Assembly: GCF_030866745.1 (NCBI RefSeq)
Contig: NZ_CP133016.1
Location: forward strand, 1,364,001-1,428,000
DNA: 64,000 bases
Direction of reading: 5' to 3'
Source of the DNA: Sphingomonas flavescens
GTDB lineage: Bacteria; Pseudomonadota; Alphaproteobacteria; Sphingomonadales; Sphingomonadaceae
Made by a program: the position numbers and the translations under genes
Notes under the pieces: generated by a model
What the model was told of the DNA's origin: nothing
Databases searched by the model: none
The model's input: the letters and a program-made list of their open reading frames with translations, nothing else
In this document: positions 56,738 through 64,000 of the stretch, one piece after another
Layout of the letters: every line of letters begins with the position of its first letter
How positions within the stretch are numbered: the first letter of the stretch is position 1

Positions 56738-57754
56738 ATGTCTGGGGGGCCAAGGGTCGCTATCCTGGGAGCCGGCTCGGTCGGCTGCTTCATCGGCGGC
56801 GTTTGGGCGGCGGCCGGGATTCCCGTCACTTTCATCGGCCGGCCGAAAATTTCGCAGGACCTGGACGAGCACGGCCTGACGCTCAGCGACTACAGCGGCT
56901 GGCGCGTGCGGCTCGCGCCCGGTGACGTGGATTACCGCTGCGGGCCGGAAGCGCTCGACGAAGCTGAAGTCATCGCGCTGTGCGTCAAAAGCGGCGATAC
57001 CGCCGCGGCCGCCGATGAGATCGTCAAGCACGCCGACCAAGGCACCACGGTTATCAGCTTTCAGAATGGCGTTAGCAACGTCGACGTGCTGGAGCAGGGA
57101 CTTGGGGGCCGCTTCGAAATCGCGCGCGGCATGGTGCCCTACAATGTCGCCTATCTTGGCAGGGGCCAGTTTCATAAGGGCGTCGCCGGCGACCTTTATG
57201 CGGCACGGCGCGCCGGCGTGCGACGGCTGGCCGAAGCCGTTCGCGGTGGACCGGCGGCCATCAGGGTCTCGGACGACATGCTCGGCGTCGCGTGGGGCAA
57301 GCTGCTGATCAACCTTAACAACGCGGTCAATGCACTGTCCGGTGAGACGCTGATCGATGAATTGAAGCAGCGAGATTATCGACGTGTCTTCGCGGCTTCG
57401 ATGCGCGAAGGCCTTGACCTGCTGAAGCGCGCCGACATCAAGCCCGCAACGGTTGGCGAGGTCGATCCGGACACGCTGCCGCGGATGATCGATTCACCCG
57501 ATTTCCTGTTCAACAACGTCTTCCTCAAGCGTTGGAAAATCGACGCGAAGGCGCGATCGTCGATGGCGGATGATCTTGCGGCAGGACGCAAGACCGAGAT
57601 CGATTATCTCAACGGCGAGCTCGTGCAGCTTGCCGACCGCCTGCAACGGGCGGCCCCGGTCAACCGCGCGATCGTCGACCTGGTTCGCAAGGCCGAGGCA
57701 GGAGCTCCGCCTTTATCAGCCGCCGCCCTTCGGGCCGCAGTGCTCGGAAGCTAG
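56738..57754 (+). CDS. panE: 2-dehydropantoate 2-reductase
   Basis: The 338-residue enzyme reduces ketopantoate to pantoate for CoA. The NADP fold starts VAILGAGSVGCFIGGVWAAA, and the family Lys and Asn appear in ALCVKSGDT, FQNGVSNVD and GVAWGKLLINLNNAVNAL. The gene is three bases downstream of queF. Its end overlaps the OPT transporter end by 4 bp. Confidence 0.88.
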   Translation: MSGGPRVAILGAGSVGCFIGGVWAAAGIPVTFIGRPKISQDLDEHGLTLSDYSGWRVRLAPGDVDYRCGPEALDEAEVIALCVKSGDTAAAADEIVKHADQGTTVISFQNGVSNVDVLEQGLGGRFEIARGMVPYNVAYLGRGQFHKGVAGDLYAARRAGVRRLAEAVRGGPAAIRVSDDMLGVAWGKLLINLNNAVNALSGETLIDELKQRDYRRVFAASMREGLDLLKRADIKPATVGEVDPDTLPRMIDSPDFLFNNVFLKRWKIDAKARSSMADDLAAGRKTEIDYLNGELVQLADRLQRAAPVNRAIVDLVRKAEAGAPPLSAAALRAAVLGS

Positions 57755-59757
57755 CGGTACGTCGCTTCCGGCGTGAAGGCGTCGTCACCCGGGAGCGCCG
57801 CGACGGCCGCCTCGCGCTTCGTCCACGCATAAAAACCCAGCACGATCGCGACAAAGGCGACGATGCTGACCGGAACGGCCCAGGCATTTTCCTCGACAAG
57901 CGCCAGCGGAGCATCCTTGCCCGTCGCCGCAACGAGGCCGGCAAACACAACGCCGAACAGGCTTTCGCCGACGATCAGGCCGGTCGCCAGCAGAACGCCC
58001 ATGCGTTGCGCGAATTCCGGGTTACGCTGCTTGACGGCCCATTTGTCGTAGAAGTGACCAAGGGCCGCGCCGACGGGGATGAGCAAGGTGAGGGCCATCG
58101 GGAGGTAGATGCCCATACCCACGGCCAGAGGCGGTAATGCTCCGCGCTTGGTTGCCTTGAGTACCTCATCGATAACGACGATTGCCACGCCGATTCCGGC
58201 GCCGAGCCCGATTAGGCCCCAATCTAGATTACCGCCAAGGACTCCCTGCGCGATCGCCGAGATCAACGCCGCCTGCGGTGCGGCCAGCGAATTGGCGGTG
58301 GCGCCCGGCGCCCCCTGGAAGCCAAACGCCGTGTTGAGCAAATCGAGGATCGGCGGGATGACGGCCGCGCCGAAGACGACGCCGAGCACGAGCGCAACCT
58401 GCTGACGCCACGGCGTCGCGTCGACCAGCTGACCGGTCTTCAGATCCTGCAGGTTGTTGTTGGCAATCGTCGCGACGCCAAAGATGACGGCCGTCACGAA
58501 CAACGCGAAGGCGACAAGCGACTTTGAGGCGTCGCCGGTGACACCCGGGAACAGCGCGGCAAGGATCAACGCAATGCCCAGCACCGACAGGATGCCGACA
58601 CCCGAGACCGGGCTGTTCGACGCGCCGATGAGGCCGGCCATGTAGCCAGTCACTGCGGCAATCACGACGCCCGCGATGAGGATATACAGGATGCTGACAA
58701 GGATCGTCGCCGTTGGAGTCGACGCAATCGGATCCGTGCCGGCGAAGGCGTAAAGCAGCAACGCGACGGGGATCATCAGGACGAGGATCGAGATACCCAC
58801 GATGCCGATGGGAATATCGCGCTCGGTCAGTGGCAGCTCATCGCCTTTACCCGCCTTGCGGGCGCGGCTTGCGGCCAATGCATCGGTCACGCCCTTGATG
58901 ATTGGACCGATGATTTTGAGCAGCGTCCAGATCGACGCGACGCCGATCGTCCCCGCGCCGATGAACCGTACCTTGTTGCGGAACACGTCGTTGACCCACG
59001 CGCCGACATCTGTGCCCGCAGGTTGTCCGGCCAGGGCCGTATAATGCGGCACCAGATAGACCCAGCTGATAAGCAGGCCGACGAACATCGCGATCCCGAC
59101 AGTGAGCCCGACGAGGTGCCCGACACCGATGAGCAGCATGGACATGCTGCCCGACACGGCCGATCCCCCGGAACCGACCTTGAACGCTTTGGCGGCGTCC
59201 GCGACGAGCAGCCGCGTCTGTGCCAGCGCGGCGAACCCTGCGGAAGCGATCGAACTCCAGACGATCATGAGGAGGCCGCGACGGTTCTCCTCCGCGCCTC
59301 CGGCACCGGTACCGACTTTCAGCACCTCGGCAGCCGCGACACCTTCGGGAAACGGCAAATCAGTGCCGGTTACCAACGCGCGTCGAAGCGGCACCGAATA
59401 CATCACGCCGAGGATTCCGCCGACGCCAATCACCGCGACGGACAGCCAGTAGGGAAACCCGGTCCACCAGCCCACCATGATGAGGCCGGGCAGTACGAAC
59501 ACGATCGCGGACAACGTACCGGCGGCCGAGGCGATCGTCTGGACGATGTTATTTTCCTGGATGGTGGAGTCGCGGAAGCTCCGCAGGACGGCCATCGAGA
59601 TGACTGCAGCCGGAATAGAGGTCGCAACGGTCAGACCGATTTTGAGGCCTGCGTAGACGTTCGCCGCCGTCAGGACGACGGTCAGGATTGCGCCGAGGAT
59701 GATACCGCGAAGCGTCAGTTCCTTGACGCTGCCACGCGGGTCAGCCGCACTTGCCAT
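57751..59757 (-). CDS. OPT family oligopeptide transporter
   Basis: The 668-residue transporter has about 14 to 16 TM helices and the OPT start: ELTLRGIILGAILTVVLTAA and NVYAGLKIGLTVATSIPAAV. NNIVQTIASAAGTLSAI and IPPILDLLNTAFGFQGAPGA are typical. Members carry peptides, including metal-siderophore and glutathione types; the substrate here is unknown. It is preceded by a small NTF2-like gene 3 bp away. Confidence 0.92.
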   Translation of the reverse strand: MASAADPRGSVKELTLRGIILGAILTVVLTAANVYAGLKIGLTVATSIPAAVISMAVLRSFRDSTIQENNIVQTIASAAGTLSAIVFVLPGLIMVGWWTGFPYWLSVAVIGVGGILGVMYSVPLRRALVTGTDLPFPEGVAAAEVLKVGTGAGGAEENRRGLLMIVWSSIASAGFAALAQTRLLVADAAKAFKVGSGGSAVSGSMSMLLIGVGHLVGLTVGIAMFVGLLISWVYLVPHYTALAGQPAGTDVGAWVNDVFRNKVRFIGAGTIGVASIWTLLKIIGPIIKGVTDALAASRARKAGKGDELPLTERDIPIGIVGISILVLMIPVALLLYAFAGTDPIASTPTATILVSILYILIAGVVIAAVTGYMAGLIGASNSPVSGVGILSVLGIALILAALFPGVTGDASKSLVAFALFVTAVIFGVATIANNNLQDLKTGQLVDATPWRQQVALVLGVVFGAAVIPPILDLLNTAFGFQGAPGATANSLAAPQAALISAIAQGVLGGNLDWGLIGLGAGIGVAIVVIDEVLKATKRGALPPLAVGMGIYLPMALTLLIPVGAALGHFYDKWAVKQRNPEFAQRMGVLLATGLIVGESLFGVVFAGLVAATGKDAPLALVEENAWAVPVSIVAFVAIVLGFYAWTKREAAVAALPGDDAFTPEATYR

Positions 59758-59760
59758 TGC

Positions 59761-60168
59761 TTAGTTCCCCTTGAGATCCGGACACGCGCCCGGGGGCGCC
59801 GGTGTCGAATGGCGACGAATGACCTGCCAGCGACCGTCTTCATTGACCCAAACATCGGACAGGACGACGCAATCCTCGATCGTTCGCCCCAGATATTTCA
59901 GCCGCCAGCGTGCATGGACGGTGCCGATCATAACGTCCTTGACGATCGTCGCATCGCGCACGTCGACGTCGATCGCGTCGACCTCGCGCCGCTGGATAGC
60001 TTCAAACCAATCGTCCCGGGTCATCAGGAATGGTCCAGTCGAACGTGTCCCGATCAGGACGAAGTCTTTGTGGACCAAAGATTGCAGTCGATCGAGGTCC
60101 CGAACGCACAGCGCCTTGCACCAGTCGCGCTCAAGCCCTTCGATCACTGCACAATTCTGGTCCGCCAC
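59761..60168 (-). CDS. NTF2-like / DUF4440 protein
   Basis: The GTG at 60168 gives 135 residues with the cone-shaped NTF2-like fold: GLERDWCKALCVRDLDRLQS, VHKDFVLIGTRSTGPFLM, and VWVNEDGRWQVIRRHST. Such proteins bind small hydrophobic ligands or act as isomerase-like enzymes. It is three bases from the OPT gene and probably in the same operon. Confidence 0.8.
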   Translation of the reverse strand: MADQNCAVIEGLERDWCKALCVRDLDRLQSLVHKDFVLIGTRSTGPFLMTRDDWFEAIQRREVDAIDVDVRDATIVKDVMIGTVHARWRLKYLGRTIEDCVVLSDVWVNEDGRWQVIRRHSTPAPPGACPDLKGN

Positions 60169-60192
60169 TAGTCTCTCACTCCCACGCCCTTC

Positions 60193-60801
60193 TTAAGGCC
60201 CGACACGCATAAAGCGAATCTCTGTATCGTAGCGTTTCAGGACTAGGCCATTACGTCCAGTCTCAAGCGGCTCACGCTCGAAGTCCGCAGTGGTTAGATC
60301 GTTAGCGTGAAAGCGAAGGCGCAGGCGGTGCCCGTGCCTCGGGTCGAGGACGAACCGCCCAGCAGGCGTGCCGTAAACAGGTACCAGCAGTTCAAGAGCG
60401 GTGATCGATCTCCCGTCCGCCTCCACGCGCCCATCGGTGTCGGTCTCAACGAGCCTTTGTTCTTTGGACATGAAGTCCGTCGCAAGGGCCTGCATCCGGA
60501 AGCCGTTGCCCAGACCGGGCGATTCAAGCTGAAGAAAGATTTCGCCGGGCGGCGCAGGGTCGTCGCGGACTAGTTCGAACCTTGGACTTTTAGGACGCGG
60601 CTCAGTGGTGAGGCGCACGGCGCCGCCTTCGGACGTCCAGCGGCCTTCAGCATGCTCCGATACCGCGCCGTAATCGAGCTGGTAGCGGAATGTGCCGTTG
60701 GCGTTCAGCTCGAGCGCGGCGCCGACTTCCATTTGTTGCGCCTGATACAGGCCGGCGAGCGCCGCGACTGGCGCGAGGAGCAGGACCCCGGCGGCCAGCA
60801 T
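60193..60801 (-). CDS. Exported protein, unknown
   Basis: The ATG overlaps the stop of the HerA-like gene (TGATG, 1 bp). A signal-like helix (MLAAGVLLLAPVAALAGLYQ) precedes a beta-rich mature part (ALELNANGTFRYQLDYGAVS, EGRWTSEGGAVRLTTEPRP). No known domain. It is probably periplasmic. Confidence 0.6.
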   Translation of the reverse strand: MLAAGVLLLAPVAALAGLYQAQQMEVGAALELNANGTFRYQLDYGAVSEHAEGRWTSEGGAVRLTTEPRPKSPRFELVRDDPAPPGEIFLQLESPGLGNGFRMQALATDFMSKEQRLVETDTDGRVEADGRSITALELLVPVYGTPAGRFVLDPRHGHRLRLRFHANDLTTADFEREPLETGRNGLVLKRYDTEIRFMRVGP

Positions 60802-62411
60802 CAGCGGCCGCGCATCAGCCCGCCGAGAATGCCGCGAAGGAGCTGGTTCCCCAGTGAACGCCCGACCGAGCTGGCCGCCGCGCGTGTGGCCGACTGGATC
60901 ACCTTGTCGGCCATCGACGGGCGGGCGGCCTCACGGGCGGCGCGTGCATCGGCTTGGGCTTGGAGTCGATCACGCTGGGCCTGCAGCCGCTCCTGCTCAC
61001 GCTGAAGCTTCAATTGCTCGCGTTGCGCAGCGGCATCGGCTTTCGCTTGTTCTGCCGCTTGCCGATCGGATTCGGTCTTCGCCTGCGCTGCGGCGGCCGC
61101 TGCGGCAGCCTCACTGGCCTTGGCCTGCAGCATTTCCTCTGCCGAATCCCGATCGACAAGCGCGTCATATTTGCTGCCGATGGCGTCGGTCGTGACTATG
61201 ACTTGACGCTCCTGCGCAGTTAGAGGCCCGACTCTCGTCGACGGCGGCTTGATCAGCACGCGCTGCACCGGTTCCGGCGCACCGTCCGGCTGAAGCAGCG
61301 AAACCAGAGCTTCCCCGATCTTTAGTTCGGTAATCGCGCTGGCAACGTCGATCGCGGGATTGACCCGGAACGTGTCCGCCGCCGCCTTCACCGCCTGTTG
61401 ATCGCGGGGGGTGAAGGCGTTGAGCTTATGCTGGATGCGGTTGTTGAGCTGTGCCGCGACCTTGTCGGGGATGTCGATCGGGTTCTGCGTGATGAAATAG
61501 ACGCCAACGCCCTTCGATCGGATCAGGCGAACGACCTGCTCAACTTTTTCGAGGAGGCCCGGGGGCGCATCGTCGAACAGGAGATGAGCTTCATCGAAGA
61601 AGAAACAGAGGATCGGCTTGTCGGGGTCGCCGATCTCCGGAAGCACTTCGAATAGCTCGCTGAGGAGCCATAAAAGAAACGTCGCATAAAGCCGGGGGCT
61701 GGCCATCAGCTTGTCGGCGGCGAGGATATTGACGATCCCGCGCCCGCTATCGTCGAGTCCGATGAAGTCGTGCAGGTCGACCGCGGGCTCACCAAAGAAA
61801 TGGTCGCCGCCCTGGCTACGAAGCTGAAGCAGCGAGCGCTGGATCGAGCCGATCGATTGCTTGGAAACGTTGCCGTACTGCAGGGTCAGCTGGTCGGCTT
61901 CCTCGCCGCAGTGGACGAGCATCGACTGTAGATCGTCAAGGTCGAGCAGCAGCAGCCCTTCCTTGTCGGCAACGTTGAAGGCGATGTTGAGCACGCCTTC
62001 CTGCACGTCATTGAGATTCATCAGGCGCGACAGCAGCAGCGGACCCATCTCGCTAACGGTCGTGCGGATCGGATGCCCTTGTTCACCGAACAGATCCCAG
62101 AATTGCACCGGCGTGTCATGGTAGGACCAGTCGGTCATCCCGACGTCCGCCGCGCGCTGGGCAAACACCTCATGCATCTTCGACGTCGGCGATCCCGCCA
62201 TCGCGAGACCGGAAAGGTCACCTTTGACGTCCGCGACGAAGGTGGGAATGCCGGCTGTCGACATGCCTTCGACAATGCCCTGAAGGGTTACCGTCTTCCC
62301 CGTGCCCGTGGCACCGGCGGCCAAGCCGTGCCGGTTGGCGCGTTTCAGCTCGAGGTTCTGCGCATTGGCGCCGCCGCTCTCGGCGCCGATGAAGATGCCA
62401 CTATCGCTCAC
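60801..62411 (-). CDS. HerA-like ATPase (DUF853 / YjgR type)
   Basis: The 536-residue cytosolic P-loop ATPase has Walker A GATGTGKTVTLQG near residue 37 and Walker B ILCFFFDEAHLLFD, plus an RSKGVGVYFITQNPID segment. HerA-FtsK ATPases move DNA; this DUF853 group is widespread and its role is not settled. The C-terminus has a long Ala/Glu/Gln coiled coil (KASEAAAAAAAAQAKTESDR) and a basic GNQLLRGILGGLMRGR end. It is complete. Confidence 0.9.
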   Translation of the reverse strand: MSDSGIFIGAESGGANAQNLELKRANRHGLAAGATGTGKTVTLQGIVEGMSTAGIPTFVADVKGDLSGLAMAGSPTSKMHEVFAQRAADVGMTDWSYHDTPVQFWDLFGEQGHPIRTTVSEMGPLLLSRLMNLNDVQEGVLNIAFNVADKEGLLLLDLDDLQSMLVHCGEEADQLTLQYGNVSKQSIGSIQRSLLQLRSQGGDHFFGEPAVDLHDFIGLDDSGRGIVNILAADKLMASPRLYATFLLWLLSELFEVLPEIGDPDKPILCFFFDEAHLLFDDAPPGLLEKVEQVVRLIRSKGVGVYFITQNPIDIPDKVAAQLNNRIQHKLNAFTPRDQQAVKAAADTFRVNPAIDVASAITELKIGEALVSLLQPDGAPEPVQRVLIKPPSTRVGPLTAQERQVIVTTDAIGSKYDALVDRDSAEEMLQAKASEAAAAAAAAQAKTESDRQAAEQAKADAAAQREQLKLQREQERLQAQRDRLQAQADARAAREAARPSMADKVIQSATRAAASSVGRSLGNQLLRGILGGLMRGR

Positions 62412-62479
62412 GCCTTACCTCCGGTTCGGGACTTCGCTAGCAACGGCTGTAGCGCAATCCCGAACGGGAGTGGAAGCGC

Positions 62480-64000
62480 CTAACGATTGGTGATGTCGAC
62501 GCCGACGAACGCCTCAGGGGCGGTCCCGCGCTTGACCAGCAGCAGCACGCTCGACCGTCCAGCCTTGCGGGCCGCGTCAACCGCGGCAACGACCTGAGCC
62601 GGAGAACTCACGGGCTGGTTATTGATCGACACGATCAAGTCGCCTTGCTGCAAGCCCTTGTCCGCCGCCGGCGAATTGCCGTCGACGCGCGTAATCAGCA
62701 CGCCCTGCGCGGTCGGCGGCAGATTGGCGGCCCTCGCTGCTTGCGGCGTGAGCGGCGTCAGGGACAGGCCGAGCGCCCGCTGCGGGGTCGTCGCCCCGCC
62801 GGGACCGGTCGCGGTATCGCCGGTGCCACCACCGGACATCTTGGCGAGGGCTTCCTCGGTCGGCCGCTCGGTCACCTGCACGGTCACCGTCGCGCGCTTG
62901 CCGCCACGGATGATCTCCACGGGAATGCGCGAGCCAACCTGCGTGTTGGCGACAAGGTAGGATACGGTCTGGTCGGGAGTCACGGCCTGGCCATTCACAC
63001 GCACGATGACATCGCCCTGTTGCAGCCCAGCACGCGCGCCCGGCGTGCCAGGCACAACCGCGCGAACGAGTTCACCTGTGTCCTTGGCGATGCCCAGCGC
63101 GGGCGCGAGGTCCTCGTCGACCGGCTGCAGGCTGACACCGAGATAGCCGCGCGAAGGGCGCTGACCCTTGCGTAGAGCTTCGATCACCGGCCGTGCGAGT
63201 TCGGTCGGAATCGCAAGTCCAATGCCGACCGAGGCACCGGTCGGTGAGATCAACGCCGAATTGATCCCGATGACGTTGCCGTTCAAATCGAACATGGGGC
63301 CGCCGCTGTTACCCATGTTGATAGCCGCATCGGTCTGGATGTAGCGGTCGTAGGCGCCGACGCCGGTGATTCCACGATGCAGAGCGGAAATGATGCCGGC
63401 GGTGACGGTACTGCCGACCCCATAGGGATCGCCGATCGCGATAACCCAGTCGCCCACGCGCGCCTTGGTGCTGTCACCCCAATTCACATAGGGCAGGTTG
63501 CGGCCGTCGATCTTGAGCAGGGCGAGATCCGACGTCTCGTCGCGGCCGACGATCTTCGCCGGATATTCGCGGCGGTCGGTCGTCGTGATGGTGACGGTAT
63601 CGACCGTCCCAGTGCCGGTTACGCCCTGGATCAGGTGGTTGTTGGTAACGACGTAGCCGTCGGGCGAAATGATGAACCCGGAGCCCAGCGAACCCGCTTC
63701 ACGGGTGCGCGGCTGGCTGCCGCCGCCGCTGCTATTGTCGTTGCTGCCCTGGCCGTTGGGGTCGAAGCGCCGGAAGAATTCTTCGAATGGATCGGACTGC
63801 TGCGCCTTCACCGGCACGCGCTGCTTGGTCGAGATGTTGACCACCGCGGGCTGCAAGCGCGCCACGAGGTCGGCGAAGGACATCGGTGCGCCCGGCCGCG
63901 GCGCCAGCGCCGTTGTGCCCGGCCCATTTTGCGCGACCTGGGCACCGGCTTCACCGGTGGCGAGAGAGAATACCGATCCCCCGAGCAACAGGGCCGTAGC
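62480..64000 (-). CDS. Do-type periplasmic serine protease (DegP/MucD-like), 5' end outside window
   Basis: The frame continues to the right edge, where residues like ATALLLGGSVFSLATG belong to the signal peptide, so only the first codons are missing. The trypsin-like triad is complete: TNNHLIQG, TSDLALLKID and GNSGGPMFD. Two PDZ domains follow (SRGYLGVSLQPVDEDLAPAL, GLQQGDVIVRVNGQAVTPDQ; then second GLQQGDLIVSINNQPVSSPA). It degrades or refolds damaged envelope proteins. Confidence 0.93.
   Translation of the reverse strand, partial: ATALLLGGSVFSLATGEAGAQVAQNGPGTTALAPRPGAPMSFADLVARLQPAVVNISTKQRVPVKAQQSDPFEEFFRRFDPNGQGSNDNSSGGGSQPRTREAGSLGSGFIISPDGYVVTNNHLIQGVTGTGTVDTVTITTTDRREYPAKIVGRDETSDLALLKIDGRNLPYVNWGDSTKARVGDWVIAIGDPYGVGSTVTAGIISALHRGITGVGAYDRYIQTDAAINMGNSGGPMFDLNGNVIGINSALISPTGASVGIGLAIPTELARPVIEALRKGQRPSRGYLGVSLQPVDEDLAPALGIAKDTGELVRAVVPGTPGARAGLQQGDVIVRVNGQAVTPDQTVSYLVANTQVGSRIPVEIIRGGKRATVTVQVTERPTEEALAKMSGGGTGDTATGPGGATTPQRALGLSLTPLTPQAARAANLPPTAQGVLITRVDGNSPAADKGLQQGDLIVSINNQPVSSPAQVVAAVDAARKAGRSSVLLLVKRGTAPEAFVGVDITNR

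Noticed and set aside
59023..60171. 382-codon plus-strand frame
   Set aside because: Antisense to the OPT transporter and the NTF2-like gene; composition (many Asp/His/Arg) is typical of an antisense frame.

Overview
The window reads as a chromosome segment of a high-GC alphaproteobacterium, most probably a member of the Sphingomonadaceae (Sphingomonas-like). The reasons are a crtY-crtI-crtB / crtZ carotenoid cluster, many small proteins and winged-helix regulators of types I associate with sphingomonads, a TorF-type porin, a DUF3035 lipoprotein behind lspA, and two families of short palindromic repeats. No rRNA, tRNA or CRISPR array was found.

Layout. (1) 1-7 kb is a loose regulatory region: two receiver-domain proteins (the second lacks its phospho-acceptor), PilZ proteins (one frameshifted), winged-helix regulators, a membrane-anchored LuxR-type regulator and small unknown proteins. 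(2) 7.1-13.2 kb is a cyclic-di-GMP and surface-polysaccharide block: a CHASE4-GGDEF-EAL protein, a TorF-type porin, and a reverse-strand set of a processive family-2 glycosyltransferase, an outer-membrane beta-barrel protein and a PilZ protein. (3) 13.8-18.8 kb is a reverse-strand spore-coat-U-type chaperone-usher pilus operon. (4) 19-22 kb holds more winged-helix, PAS and PilZ proteins, then purA. (5) 24.4-37.6 kb is an accessory island: SRAP protein, short tyrosine recombinase, nuclease, an ECF41 sigma factor with its AhpD-like target, a GreA-like factor, an ABC-F protein, and a four-gene phage-like cassette (unknown protein, ParB-domain DNA methyltransferase, DUF5681 protein, terminase large subunit). 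Nine copies of a 30-40 bp palindrome lie here and nowhere else in the window. (6) 37.8-45.9 kb: an esterase, ispH, a DUF2141 protein, the carotenoid genes and a leishmanolysin-like protease. (7) 46-64 kb is mostly core metabolism: rpsM-rpsK-rpoA, ribF, ileS, lspA, sseA, queF, panE, an OPT transporter, a HerA-like ATPase and a periplasmic Do-type protease that runs off the right edge.

How the parts fit. Regions 1-4 look devoted to deciding between swimming and attachment: a c-di-GMP enzyme, five PilZ domains in four proteins, an exopolysaccharide synthase and an adhesive pilus. IspH (isoprenoid precursors), CrtB, CrtI, CrtY and CrtZ give a route to zeaxanthin-type carotenoids; a fatty-acid-hydroxylase-superfamily gene directly behind crtZ may modify the rings further.

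Most notable: a second repeat family (about 56 bp) occurs as two inverted pairs. One pair brackets a DUF559 endonuclease gene, supplying its last codons. The other is inserted in frame inside ileS, is 129 bp (43 codons) long and is flanked by an 8-bp direct repeat. This looks like a mobile palindromic element that has entered an essential gene and is translated.
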